From positions 8,062,501 to 8,126,500 of the forward strand of contig CM040101.1 in the NCBI GenBank assembly GCA_022496805.1: a stretch of 64,000 nt of DNA, given 5' to 3'. Source of the DNA: Pohlia nutans. Taxonomy: Eukaryota; Streptophyta; Bryopsida; Bryales; Mniaceae. The notes under the pieces are model-generated. The model was not told the origin of the DNA. It was given only the letters and a program-made list of their open reading frames with translations, and ran no database searches. How positions within the stretch are numbered: position 1 is the first letter of the stretch; the number at the start of each line of letters is the position of its first letter. The position numbers and the translations under genes are program-made. This document shows, piece after piece, positions 1 to 12,490 of the stretch.

Positions 1-149
1 ACATGAATTAGAGGATGTTACAAAACCAAGTCTATATAAATGACGTATTTGTTACATAGATGCAGCAGTGTGAACACATCATTATCAATGCCATGGGAAT
101 AATTAGAGTGTCAACACGCTTAAATTCGCACAAGTCTCAAGTGAAATTA

Positions 150-2768
150 TTACATGGGAACGGGTTTGTCAGCTGCAACAGCTGCCGAGCGATTCCTTGA
201 AGGTGTATACATAACAGTACCCATATCCTGCTGAGGAGGTAGCAGTACCACCAAAGCTGCGGTTGCTGTGGCCAAAAGTGCACCTGACCCTATTAGGGTC
301 TGCTTCAGTCGGTTCATTATGGGTTTTACCTGTGGTTCAAACATCCAAACCACCACCAAATTAGACTAAAAAACTCAGCCAATTTCTTTGTACCAGCATC
401 AACTGCACGTTGGTAGATGCCAAGCAATCCCACCAGAGATTGATCAAGGCATGCAAAAGCCAGAACGACAGGATATGTAACACAAGCATCAGTTGTCTGA
501 CAAACTAAATATACACAAGTTATATCACTTTTACCTAAATTCTAGTGCAGTGAAATCATTCACTAGATTCCGCCACATTGGTGCTTACATAAGATTTTGC
601 AGAAGGCTATAATTATTTGAAAGGAATATTATTGTACATTGTGAGTATCAATTGTCACAGAGCTTATATAATATCGCTTTGCTCTAAGCTAGTAAATGCA
701 GTAAATCCAGTAACAACATGCAGCAACAAAACAACTTTTAGGAGAATTAGTTTGATCTACACTAACAAGGTTTCGGTGCAATCTCCTCTCAATCTAAACA
801 GTTCATGTCAAACTGTTGAAGAAAGCCTACATGGAGATTTAGAATACAACACAAACCTGATAGGAGCCAAGTAAACGATCTCGAGCAAGGATCTGCCAGC
901 CCCCAATCCCCAGCCAAAGATTACTTAAGAACGCAAGGTATAATATGTCACAACAAGATATTCTTCACTTCTAATCATGAGTAAATTATATACAGAACTA
1001 GGGCTGTCCATACCTCTGGTGGTTTCACAAAGAGCTGACCATCATACCAGCCAGTTTCCTCGTATGGAACAACTGCTGAAAGAAGCCGGTCTCCTACATA
1101 GCTCCAACCCTGCGTTCAAAGATAGTCATCAGCAAAAACTATGTTATAATCTCCAACCCCCTTCGCAAGAATACATAAAAATCATCTACGACACATTGAT
1201 CACTCTGAAATAGAAAAGAAACACCCCCTAGTGCAGGATCAAGAAAGGATGCAATTCCAAGGATCTGATCTTGATCGCACTTTCGCCTCTCTCAATGAAG
1301 CTCCAGAAGCATTCAGAATGACTGGGCTATAACACATAAGTATTAAAAAGCTAGTACAATGATCCGAAACATCTATTATGCTCAATAAATTCTCAACGTT
1401 TGCGTTGTCTAACCGTAAGAACGCAGAGAGAGGGAGGCTACCAAGTACATGCGCAACACCAACACGGAAACAGCAAACAACGATCCTGCACTGCCTGCTA
1501 AGAAGAATTTCAATGGTTCCTGCAAACATCAATACTATTATTCAGTAAATGATTGGGAAATATAACCAATATAGCAGGGATAAGATTTCAAGTACGATCA
1601 CCCGCCTCACAGGGCATGGAAGACCTCAACTCAGAGGCATCTCTACCTTGAGCCACATTGAGGCAATTGACTAGACAAGCAAGCCTTTTTCGTACATATG
1701 CAAGTGCTTGGAGCGCTGTATAAGCATGATTAAGATGCATAAAAAGAACCACGAATTCCCAATTCTTCTTACAGACTATCATCACTGGGGACTCTCTTGA
1801 CCGCAAGAAGACCTGACGGACATCTACAAGGACACATTTTTACAGCTTCTGAGCATCCTGAAAAATAACATCGAGAACTAAGCTCGTAAGATAATTAAAC
1901 ACGTGGAAGTCTCGCATTCTCAATCGTATTTAAAACTCGATGAGAGCACTTTCAAAAATGTAAACACTACACATGTGCCACCAAAGTGGCAAAGAGAATT
2001 TTTTAGTGTATGAAATTGCGTGTGAGCAAATAACATCAGGCAAATAGGAGATGGTCTATCGCTACTGCATAACAACTTGCAGAGATCTCAGATAATCCAA
2101 CAATATCACATGTTCTCAGCAATATCAAGAATCCTCAAAAAGCATGTCTCCCGTAAATCGACAACATACCCGAGTGGGCTCGAAGCTAGCAGCGGCGATA
2201 GGACCACCAAGTAGCACAAAGAAAAACAACCAGAGTCCCACGAGACGAACCCCAAAGTCGACCACGCTTAATTGTGCCCATGAGTATAGAGCAGCCTCCT
2301 TCAAAGCAGCAAGTTCATTCACCTGTCACGTCCGAATGCAGTAGTTCAGCGCAGAAGAGGAACAAGTTCAATGCAGAACAATTACCAAGTCCTAGACCAG
2401 AAATCTGCTTGTCAAAAAACGTCCAGTTTTACGAAAAGTAGAGAAGAGAAGGAACACACCGGGCGCTGATCGGAAGGAACCTCAATCTCAAATGAAGGAT
2501 CCCATTGACCGTCATCGTCACTACTCCAATCATCCTTGTCGTTCGAAAATGCACGGATTGTGATGGGCCTATGATTACTCAGAGGCGCAAATTTGTATTG
2601 AGTGGGAGCCACTTGTCTGCGCGTAAAATTTGCGGTCCAAAGGCTACGTGTCTTCAACCTTGCACTTCCAGCTGAAATTTTCTGATGATAGCTGGATGAT
2701 TGGCCTAGAGATGGTAGAGCAGCACTCTTGCCCGCCTCTAACCGTGTATTCACCCCAACCGCCTCCAT
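150..2768 (-). CDS. CGLD27: CGLD27/Ycf36-like DUF1230 plastid membrane protein, six exons, complete
   Basis: Exons in transcription order are 2768-2460, 2322-2170, 1519-1442, 1109-1014, 892-857 and 329-150. All junctions are GT..AG and phase 0, giving 283 residues. The first ~70 residues are Ser/Arg/Lys-rich and look like a chloroplast transit peptide, followed by an acidic stretch. The conserved domain then reads VPSDQRP / VNELAALKEAALYSWA, a membrane segment (LWLFFFVLLGGPIAAASF), a second one ending LRMYL, then GWSYVGDRLLSAVVPYEETG, WYDGQLFVKPPE, ILARDRLLGSYQ and VKPIMNRLKQTLIG plus a third membrane segment. This order is the DUF1230 family signature. CGLD27 is conserved across green plants, diatoms and cyanobacteria/plastids; its biochemical role is not settled. 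The ATG at 2766-2768 is the first start giving the transit-like leader. Exon 5 is only 36 bp, so automated predictions could miss it. Identity is confident; plastid location is inferred. Confidence 0.93.
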
Positions 2769-2869
2769 CTTCTGGCCCCGATTTTCAACGGTAAAACCGG
2801 AGCCTGAAAGACGAGTACAATTTTCTCTCGAATTGGAAGCCGAAGATAAATATTCAGCTCAAAACTTGC

Positions 2870-3630
2870 AAAACTTGCAGAGAGCTTCCTCAGCTGCATA
2901 TATTAAGCATTCATACCACAAGAAAACACGAGATAAAAATCAAGAAAGACTGCAAAGCAATGCTCACAGTCCTAGCATGATCTACCGCAACTGTATTTTC
3001 TCCGCGCTTGTGAAGTACTCCACGCCTTCGCACAAATTTCAGGAAAAATATTCTCCTCCTAAATAACTATCAGTAATTCGTGCGCTACATATTACATTCA
3101 ATTCCCTGTGATGACCACGGCGCGCCTAATAAACGAACTCGGAGCCACGACTCAAACCTCAGCTGAATATGTAAGCTCAGCAAAACAATCCTACCACAAG
3201 AAAACACGAGAAATTTTCCAACAAAACAATGCTCACAGTCCTACCATAAACTACCGCAACTGTATTTGCTCCGCGCTTGTGAAGTACTCCAAACATTCAG
3301 GAAAACTATTGTCCTATCGTTCGCTCCATATTACATTCAATTCCCCTGTAATGACCAATGAACGAACTCCAAGCCACGAATGAAACCTGCAGAGCTTCCT
3401 CAGCTGAACAAAATCAATCCGACCACAAGAAAACACGAGATTTTTTTCCCTAAACCGCAATAGTAATGCTCACAAAATTACAGCAACTGTATTTTGCTCC
3501 GCGTTTGTGGAATACTTCAAACCTTCGCACAAACTCCAGGTAAACTTTTCTCCTACTCAATAACTACCGTGCGCTCCATACTAAATTCAATTCACCTGTA
3601 TTCGTAATGAACGAACGCCGACTCTAACCT
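2870..3630. repeat. Three degenerate ~240-bp tandem repeats upstream of the CGLD27-like gene
   Basis: Recurring blocks are the 'agcttcctcagctg' run (near 2885, 3160, 3392), 'accacaagaaaacacgaga' (near 2917, 3191, 3422), 'aatgctcaca', 'gcaactgtattt', 'ctccgcg.ttgtg' and 'attcaattc'. Spacing is 230-275 bp. The array starts ~100 bp upstream of the start codon of the minus-strand gene, so it occupies its promoter or 5' UTR region. Short reading frames inside it are repeat artefacts. Confidence 0.75.
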
Positions 3631-3639
3631 TTCCTTATC

Positions 3640-4330
3640 AAATTCGCAGTGACGGAGATGCAGATCCGCCTCGACCAAAAAAATAATAATTACGTAAAGC
3701 CATTCGAATTACCTCAATGGTCTTCAAAATGCGCCAAACCGGCCTCCCATTCCAGCTGCAATCTCCTGTCCGTGCATCGGGAGTTCGGGATCTCGCAATT
3801 GAGCGAGAATTGCAGGCCTCCACTGCTCACAGGGAGCAAGATTGAAAGCGGGGAAGCTTGTGGCCCTGGCAGCCCTCTCATTTGAATGGCGCCATTCCCA
3901 TACACGCATGTATGGCCATCATCCATGGCCATGGAATCCACATGGCGGGGATCGGAGGCCCGGAGGCCGGGTGGCCCGTTTGGAGCCTCACTCTGGATTG
4001 CCCCGGCGGGCAGACGGGCAGTTGTGTGGAGAGTGTGGTGGAGTGGGGCGGCTGGAGATTTCCATAAGGCGTTCTTTTCCACCGTAAAGCACTCGGCCAA
4101 ATTTTTGGCCAATTTAGGAAAATTGTGGTGTCATTTCGTAGAATTTCCCACACTGCGGTCCGGGAAAAACCTCGTAATCAAAAATGTAATTCCCTCTGTA
4201 CGGGCACAATCCTCTCTGTACGCACTTAGGCAAACTGAGATTCAATCCTGCAATCTCAAATTCATCACATGGGAGGATCAAATTTGCCTCGAAGCCAAGA
4301 AACCAATCACAGTTTGATGCCCTATTGTGC
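3640..4330. other. GC-rich unassigned segment
   Basis: This segment is clearly richer in G+C than its flanks, especially 3850-4080. Several overlapping open frames exist on both strands (the longest is minus 3714-4112, 132 codons), none with a recognisable domain. It could be a 5' UTR exon or promoter of the minus-strand gene, or an old coding remnant. A short palindrome around ggccaaatttttggcc occurs near 4098. No product is assigned. Confidence 0.3.
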
Positions 4331-5655
4331 TTTACGAAGGCCAACCACCCTTTGTTTCAACCTTGTTTCTAAATATATTTTTATAAGATTATTCTATAAC
4401 ACATTTTCTATAAATCAACAAATTTTAACATACCGTGGAACCTTTAAGGGTTAATTTTCAACTTGTTTTAATAAAACTAGAAAGACAATTTTAGAGGGAT
4501 TAAAGTCATCAAATGTAAGCAAGATATGTATCTTTGGTTGTTAAATCTAAACGCATTAGAAAGATAAAGATGTTGTTAACCATCATTTATATATTTCATT
4601 TCTATATGATTGATTACAACATCCCAAAACATGTTAAATTTGGTCCTTTTATTATTTCGTAATATGGTCGACTCAAGACAATTTTCGAAATGCAAGTAAA
4701 TTAACTTGCATTACCTTGAAGTTTAGTTATATGTATTTCAAATTCATTAGCAATGGTGAGTCCAAGACCATCTTCAAAGCTTGTTAACTAATATAACTCC
4801 AACCTAGGCCTTAAATTAGAAATTAAGCAAGTTCATTTTGAAGCATTAAATTTTTTAGGAACGACTTTAAACGCAACGCAACACATGCCTACTTGTATGT
4901 GGCACAATGACAAGAGGCAAAGATATTACCAAATGATATGATCAATAGACTAGATTAAACATGTACTAGTCGTGATACCTAATCGTGTAGAAATACAATT
5001 TTCAAATGCATTGAGTTGTGCAAGCAACAATCTACTAAAAAAAAGGGTGCAGCTAGTGCAGTTAAAATCCATGCAACTCATGCTATTAGTGTAGTAGTGT
5101 GCACACGCACCTTTTCCAAGAATTATTGATTAATTTAGAGACAAATAACCAAATTTGGAAAAAGATATTTTTGTAGGCACCTTGACATTGTAATTCTTCA
5201 AACAAAGCATTTTTTTTCAAAAAGATTTTATCTCAATATTTATTGGTGATTTTCCAAAGATTGAAAAAGTGCAGCAATTTCTGCACCACAACAAAAAAAA
5301 GTAGTGTACCATAGCTTACAAAAACTCCTGTTAGAAATTTTTTTAAAACCAAAGATAGAGTATTTCATTCATGCTTGATAACTTTATTTTCTCTAAAATT
5401 TTCTAACTAATTACTTTCTACTTTATTTAACAAAAATTCACCAAGTTTCAAAAAAAAAAGATCTCCAAACTACTTTCTTCCATCTACGTTTAATGTGATA
5501 TACATTAAGTCTAATCTCAAGAGAGGTGAATAGTCCTGCATGAGTAGTTCTTTGTTATGTGGGCCTCGTATCAAAGGTGGGTCGAACATACACTTTATTC
5601 ATGTCGACCTTATTAGAGGACCGGATTTCTTGTATTTTTATTTTTATGATTCACA
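4331..5655. other. AT-rich intergenic DNA
   Basis: No gene is visible. The only notable item is a single TTAA-family-like end near 4441-4454 (cctttaagggttaa) without a detectable partner. Confidence 0.6.
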
Positions 5656-7169
5656 TTAACCCCTAAAGGACCAAGTGTCCTAACTAGGACATTTAGATAA
5701 CCGGGTAGGTTCCGGTGAACATATTTTTAATTGAATTTCGGAGGATATTTAATAGTAGATTCCCCAATGTGCCACAAAAATGGGGATTTTTTTATAATTC
5801 TGACACCGTATGTAGAAGTTATGAAGGAAAATGTAATTTTTTCAAGAGAAAGGACAGCAGGGCAGTAGAAAAATGGTTGAATTTTGGGGGGGCACAAGAA
5901 AGGTGGAGTGTGGAAAATGGGGTGGACTGTGGGGGCAGCAGACAGCCCACATTAAAATTTTAAAAATAATATTTGAAATTTTTTAATTGTTTAAAAAAAT
6001 TAATTATCTTTTAAAATAAAATAAAAATAAAACTTAAAATTATTATTTTTAATTCTGAATTATTATTGTTTAAAAAATAAAAATATTAAAAAATAAACAT
6101 ATTAAAAATATTATTTTTAAAATTTAAAATTTAAAACATTTAATAAAAATAATTTTTTATTTAAAAAAAAAGCAAACCATCCAATGAAGGACTACCACGT
6201 GGTAGTCAACCTTGAGAGTTAGTGGAGTCATGAACATTGGAATGGGTTGGGTGCCCCGACTCTAAATTCCCCCCTCGATGTTATGCAAGAGGACAAAAAC
6301 GGCCCCCTATTTTGTGCATGTAGGGGCCCACCTTAAAAAATAACCCCCTCTTCCAAGGGTATAAAATTCCCGAAGGGGTCCTCCTAGACTAGTTTAGGGC
6401 CATAGGTCCCAAATTTGATAAAAAAAAATTGCCAAAAAAGATCCTAGGGTGCCCAAAATGGAAATTTCAAAAAATGAGCCTATGGGTGAATAGTATTTGC
6501 ATTAACGTCGAGGGGGATTTAGAGTCGGGAAGTTGGGTGAGGTGGCACTTTGACTCCCTTCCTTCACCCTTTATTTCCCCCCTAACTCCCAAAATTCTTA
6601 GAAAATATGTTATGTGTCTTTTGAAACTTGGAGATCTATTTCTTTTCAAAAAAAATTCGCCATTCTATAGAGGGTGGAATACTTATGTTTCACCGCTCGG
6701 ATTCGTATTCTAAATAACGAAAGTAGAAAATATCGCAATTCCAAAAACAAAGAGTCTTTTCAAAACTTTTAAACCTCCAACAAGTGCAAGGTGTTCTTCA
6801 ACATCCTAAACATCTCCAAACGCAACAAAAATCGGTACATCAACTAAGTAACATCATATAGAATGTGAAAGTGAAGTGCAATAGGTTTTAGTAGTGAAGT
6901 ATTTTTGATGTAGCCATAGTCAAACGCATCTAAAAGTTTTGGGCGAGTGTTTTTTTGGGGTGTTTTTTCCATCAAACGCAGTTATCTTGCAATTTGTGTG
7001 GTCAAATTCAACAAAATTTGTTGTGAATGTTTTTCAAGTAGTTTAGAATAAGATCTTATGGTTAGAAGGTAAAAACATAACATTTTTTTGGAATATTTGC
7101 ATAGGGGGGGATAAAATGGCAGCATTGGAGTGTTTTGGAGGGAAAACGCTCTAGTCCTTTAAGGGTTAA
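5656..7169. mobile_element. TTAA-flanked (piggyBac-like) non-autonomous element, 1.5 kb
   Basis: The left end is TTAACCCCTAAAGGAC at 5656 and the right end is the inverse of TTAACCCTTAAAGGAC, ending at 7169. The termini match the TTAA family found throughout the window, and TTAA target duplications with C-rich ends are the hallmark of piggyBac. The interior has no transposase. It is the longest member seen, so the pairing of these two ends is less certain than for the shorter copies. Confidence 0.6.
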
Positions 7170-9039
7170 ATAAATGTTGCAACATATAACCAACTTATTT
7201 CAATTACTATGCTTACATGAATAACATTTTCTAATTATAAAATTACACTCAACCTCTTTTTGTCACAATTTTCACAACCAATGTGATTGAGTTTAAAAAA
7301 TAATTTGTGGAGACTTTCCAATCATATGTGTACACAAAATTTACTATTTTGTATCAATACCTATAATTTTTATGGACATTGTATGATCTTCAAGTAATAT
7401 TTGAATCCTAATAATCAAATCAATGCTAACTAAATAAGCTTCAATGTTTTTACGGACCTCTCTAATTTACAACTACATCTTTAAACCAAAAGCAATACTA
7501 AAAACTAATAGATATTCATATGAACGATAAGGTGCATACCGGTAGGCACAAAAACAAGACATGAGCCATTGGGATAATTCCCAAGGGTTTGAGCTAAATA
7601 CTCTTGTTTTCAACTATTGAAAAGAAGAGGTATAAAAAAATGTCCAGCCTAGATCCGAATTTTATTTGTATACATTCTAGTTTAGCATTTGAATTGGAAA
7701 GGCATGTGTCCACCCCTTTTTACTATCAAACTTTTCGGCAATAGATTCTTCTCATAGAAAGCATCATATGGATTTAAATTTACATTGAAAAAGTAAGATA
7801 TAAAGGAGATTTTTTAGCTTGATGTAAGATCTAAATTGTGCAAAAATGATAGTGAAATCTAAATTGCCAGCTACTTCAATATATCATATGTTTGAAATGA
7901 ATGCCGTTATATCTAAGGCATAATTCTTTTTAAAATTTAGTGTATGCATTTATAGAATATAGGCCCTTTTTGACATCATATATAGCCAATAGTACAATTC
8001 ACACAAAAAGAAAGTGCATATGGTTATGTGCACTTATAACGAAATATGTGTTATTCATTGATACTTCTCCTTTAAGAGATATGATCATGGTCAAGGGTTC
8101 TTATTCCTTTGAGTTTTTGAGCTCGCTTTTCAGGCTTTACTAGTCTAAAAAGATTTCATCTTTGTTTACTTTCAAGGCTAAGTCCCTTATTTATTCTCAT
8201 AATTGACTAAACCTTTTATTCATTATGTTCATCTAATCATTTCATCCTTTTAGTCAAGGGCATAAATCAATGAATCTTTATTGTTGCTTTCTACAAAGAT
8301 GTGGTTCTAAAAATTATAGCCCCTCTATCTTTATCTATTAAACCCTAAATGATAGAGGGGTAAGGGCAAAACCTAGATGTGTTATAAAATGTTACTTCCG
8401 CAACTTTGATGAAGTTTGGTCCAAAAGAGAAAATGAGAAGCATGATGTTTAGTAATTATCCGTACTATCAAACTTCCAAAAATAGTTTTAGATACTCATT
8501 TAATGAATTTAGAAGCATTTACCATTTAAAATTCACCAAAATTACAAATTCTATTTTTAGAATTTGAAATTTAGTATGATTTGTTAAAACTAGACACTCT
8601 ATCCTAAAATTAAAAAAGGCAAAGTTTTCATATGAGATAACATCATTAGTTTCCCGAAATAGTAAGTTTTACAACACTAGGACAATATTAAGGTCTTTGT
8701 CTTTGAAAAATTCCTTAGTGAACCTCAATATTGCAAATGAAATGTATCAAACAACACTGGAACATGATCTTGCCCCCAATTTTGACAAAATATCAAAATT
8801 TGAAAAATGTCATTTCCTGACCATGTGCAGTCACTGATGTTTGGGCTCCGACCAGAAAATGGTCGATTGGTCACTTAGAGGTTATAACATGCGTAGAAGA
8901 GTCATTACTTTCTCATTCAACCAATGCAAGGGCCAAATCTATGAGGACGTGACCATCATATCCAATCATGGTGTGGCCTACCACACCATTCTATTTTTTT
9001 ATCTATTTTTCTTAAGGCCCAAGTTCAAAAGTCACAGGC
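7170..9039. other. AT-rich intergenic DNA with one diverged duplicate block
   Basis: No gene is visible. Bases ~8460-8715 resemble ~9975-10235 inside the next element: both carry a 'gaatttagaagca' block, an 'attcaccaaaattac' block, 'tatttttagaat' and 'ccaaaatagtaa'-type blocks in the same order. Confidence 0.55.
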
Positions 9040-9350
9040 ATGTTAAATCATTCATTTTTTCATAGCACTAATTGAAAAGTCACAACAATGTTACATCTTT
9101 TTTACTTTATAGTATGGGTATAAAGGACACAAGCTTGTTCATCCTTTTTTTATACCATAGGTCCAAAATCACAATCGTCTTCATTTTAGGATACAATTTC
9201 AAAAGTCACAAGTTCCATAAATATTCATCCCTTCTAACTATGTTTCATCTCTTTCAAATTACAACCATGTTTTATTCCTTCTTTTCAAAAGGCAAGTTCA
9301 AAAACCATATCCATGTTTCATCCTTTTCTTTTATGGGATGGTTTAAAAGC
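9040..9350. repeat. Degenerate ~50-bp tandem repeat
   Basis: Diverged units contain a 'caagttcaaaagtcaca' block, then 'catgtt', then 'catcctttttt', repeated about six times. The array runs into the left end of the long-TIR element that follows. Confidence 0.6.
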
Positions 9351-10859
9351 CTTAACATCAGGAATTTCGGACCCCACTGATTTCGCACGATTTCAGTGCG
9401 ATAATCGTTGAACACTGATTTCGCACGTCATACGTGCATTTAGAAGTGTCGTTATGGTACGGAAGTGACATGCATTACTAGGATGTCGATGCAATGTCTT
9501 TTCAATGATTATGAAAAAAGTGTTGTTTTCGCACGAAAGTCGTGCTTGATGGAATCCGTGCGTTAATCGTGTATCTACATTACATGGCTAATAAGACACG
9601 GATAACATGCGGTTTTAGTTAATGTGGATTTAGTATCGTATACGTATCATATTAACGCCTTTTATTATATCCGTGCGATTTTAGTACCTATTATAATGCA
9701 AATTATTGTCGTACGACATCCGTACAAAATCAGCTGAGAATTATTTCAAGTTTTTAATTTGAGAAGAGTAACTTATATTTCTCCACGTCACTCGCGTTCA
9801 AGGGTGTTTTCGCACTACAGTAGGATGTCATACTTATCAACATAAAAAGTTTGTAATGTTCTAAAACTATTGATTTATTGATGAAATATAATAAATAGAG
9901 AAAATACCAAAAAAAATTAATATTTTATTTTGGAATCTTTTGGAATATTCCTAGAATATTCTCAAAATATTCGTACAGTCTAATTTCCCAAAATATTTTT
10001 GATCTTCATTTCTAGAATTTAGAAGCAATTAACATTAAAAATTCAATGAAATTACATTTTATATTTTTAGAATTCAAAATTTGGTATTATTGGTTATAAT
10101 TGTACTTTCATCATAGGAGCAAAAATAAAAAGATGTACAGAAAAGAACAACAATACTTTTCCAAAATAGTAAAATTTGTAACACGAGACAATGTAGAGGT
10201 GTTGTTTTTTTGAAAGTTCCCCTAGGTGGAGTTTAACTTGGATTGGCATGATTGAAATTGGGTTCGAAAGCATACTTGATTTCCTATTAGAAAACAATTA
10301 TAATTTAAACAAATTTTTAATATTTTAGTCTCGGGCAGCTTGTAAAAGGGGGCATCGACCAAAACATGATCTCTCGAAGCATTGCGAGTTAAATTGAGTT
10401 TAAAATCAGACTTTCTTTGAACTCAATTTGAGCAACTTTTCAAAAAATAAAATTGCAAAAGCTTTTAATTGCTTGCTACAATATTCTGACCATTGAATTT
10501 TTTTTCATCAATCCCAAAGTTATGCACGTTACAATTTAGTTTTTTACTTTCATTCTATATACCTCGCTTTCATTACTTCATTTCAAGGTGAATATCCAAG
10601 GATTTACTTTATTTTATTTTTTTATTAGATCTACAACTCATTTCCCTAACATACAATCAAAAAATTTCAATTGAAACACAAAGGCATATATGTTGAAATG
10701 TCATAAAGAGGTAAAAAAGTTGCAAAAACATACAAAATCTTACAATGAAAAGAATGATTTTTGGTTGATTCAAACATAAAATGAAAAAAAAATGGGAAAA
10801 AATGTTTCTCCAACATAAAATAAGAAAAAACTACAAAAAAATGTTTTTAACATTGCTAA

Positions 10860-11510
10860 AAATATGCAAATTGAAAAAAGAAAAAAGCTCTCAAACATCA
10901 TGATTTCATCAAGAAACAAATTCAAATTTTTTTGAAGATTTTATTTAGGTATAGGAAAAAGCCTATATAATGTAGTGCAAAAAAAATTTGGTAAAAAAAG
11001 ATTTTTTTACATTGCTAAACACATCTAAAATCCACTGAAAATTTAAAAATAAAATAAAAAATAGCTCACAACCTTTAAGATTTTGGCAAAAAAAAAAAAT
11101 TCAAGAAATTTTGAAATTTTTTCTAGATATAGAAAAATGCTTGCATGATCTTGTGCGAAAAACAAATTGGAAAAAAAGTTTTTTTTACACCGCAAAAAAA
11201 CATCCAAAGTTTTGCTTTAAAAAAAAACAGCTTACAGCCACCACGATTTTGGCAAAAAATAAATAAATTCATAATATTCTGAAAAAAATCCTAGATATAG
11301 AAAAAATCCTGCATGATCTAGTGCAAAAAAATAATTTGGAAAAAAAGTTTTTTTTACACCGCTAAAAACATTCGAAGTCCGCTGAAAAAAAAAACAGCTC
11401 ACAGCCATCACTATTTTGGCAAAAAATAAAAAAATTCAAAAAATTATGAAAAAATTCTAGATATAGAAAAAGGCCTATGTGGTGTAGTGCAAAAAAAATG
11501 AAAAAAGAAT
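10860..11510. repeat. ~170-bp tandem repeat, about four units, inside the long-TIR element
   Basis: Each unit has a 'gattttggcaaaaaa'-like block (near 10895 in diverged form, then 11066, 11240, 11404), a 'ctagatatagaaaaa' block, 'agtgcaaaaaaa', and 'ttttttacaccgc'. Very A-rich; no coding potential. Confidence 0.75.
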
Positions 11511-11587
11511 TAAATATACATGGCAAAAAAATTGCCAATGGTTACATTCCTTTATAATTATCAAAAAAATTCAATTGCTTGCATCAA

Positions 11588-11735
11588 GAGTTCTAGGTGG
11601 TTTAGTGGTATAGAGTATGGTTTGTAGATAGGAGGTCTTGAGTTCGATTCCGGCCATCGGCAATAGAGCCCGGGAAACCTTGGTGGGCCCCACTATGGTC
11701 CGGACAGCCCGAAATAAAATTCCAATAGGGCAGAA
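11588..11735 (+). mobile_element. tRNA-derived SINE-like head
   Basis: A perfect RNA polymerase III A-box-like word, TGGTTTAGTGG (11598-11608), is followed ~32 bp later by a B-box-like AGTTCGATTCC (11641-11651), the spacing found in tRNA genes and tRNA-derived SINEs. The acceptor stem does not pair as a functional tRNA, and a GC-rich body unlike the flanks follows, ending in an A/T-rich tail near 11735. It lies inside the 9357-12103 element. Best read as a SINE copy or tRNA-like pseudogene. Confidence 0.5.
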
Positions 11736-12109
11736 AAAAATATTTTATATTTTAATTTTTTTAATAAAATAATTTTGACCAAATCTATATATAGATAGAA
11801 AAGAATTCTAGATATAGAAAAGATGATGTCGCACGGAAACAGACTGAATCAATGTGGCTTTAAACACGATTAAGACACGACATTTGACAACTGTACAAAG
11901 TGAAGAATTCACACGTTTTCAATAGATGTATCAATCGTGTCGAATCAGTACTATATCCGCTTGTACGATCATGATGTCATATCAGTGCAGTTGCAATGAA
12001 TGACGCAACGATGCGGAATCAATGCGAAAAATACACGTACCTTTGAAATATCGGAAATCGCACTGAAATCATGCGAAATCAGTGGGGTCCAAAATTCCTG
12101 ATGAACACA

Positions 12110-12490
12110 TGTTTGTACTATAAGGCACACATTTTAACCAAACCATAAACTCTCTAATTCATAATAGAGTTCTCATTTGGATAGGTTTGTCTGACTATAT
12201 CTCAAAGAACATCTCTTTCATCACTCAAAATCAAGTGTACTTGATATTGTCTTAAATGTGTATAATTCCAGTGCAATGGTCACCTTTTGAAAGTTTTGTA
12301 ACTAATTTTAGTGCATTTGTCATATTTGTACAACTTTTTAATTCTAATACACTTGTCATTTTCTAAAAGTTGCTTAACATCAATGCATTTGTTATCCATT
12401 TGAATGAGTTGTCTAACTCTATTACATAGATCATTCTTTTGGAGTTGTTCAACATTTGCTTGCATACGAGTCATAGCCACATATGTTTAG
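12110..12490. repeat. Degenerate ~55-bp repeats
   Basis: Diverged units contain 'gtgcatttgtcat..ttt' followed by 'agttgtctaac'-like words, about five times. A short minus-strand reading frame here reflects this periodicity and is not a gene. Confidence 0.45.

Larger units (their letters stand above)
9357..12103. mobile_element. 2.75-kb non-autonomous DNA transposon with 46-bp terminal inverted repeats
   Basis: Bases 9357-9402 and the inverse of the last 46 bases match with two differences. The ends begin CATCAGGAATT and contain CCCCACTGATTTCGCACG. Roughly 400 bp inside each end carries many copies of CGCACG/CGTGCG-type words on both strands, absent from the surroundings; such subterminal repeats are typical binding arrays for transposases of CACTA or Mutator type. 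No transposase is present. The flanks show no convincing target duplication beyond 2 bp. The CACTG..CAGTG inside the repeat suggests CACTA, but the inverted repeat extends ~20 bp further out, so the superfamily is left open. Confidence 0.75.

Noticed and set aside
3714..4112. 132-codon minus-strand frame in the GC-rich segment
   Set aside because: No domain, several equally long overlapping frames on both strands, as expected by chance in GC-rich DNA.
4434..4454. TTAA-family right end
   Set aside because: No left partner could be found within several kb, so it is only noted as a possible relic.
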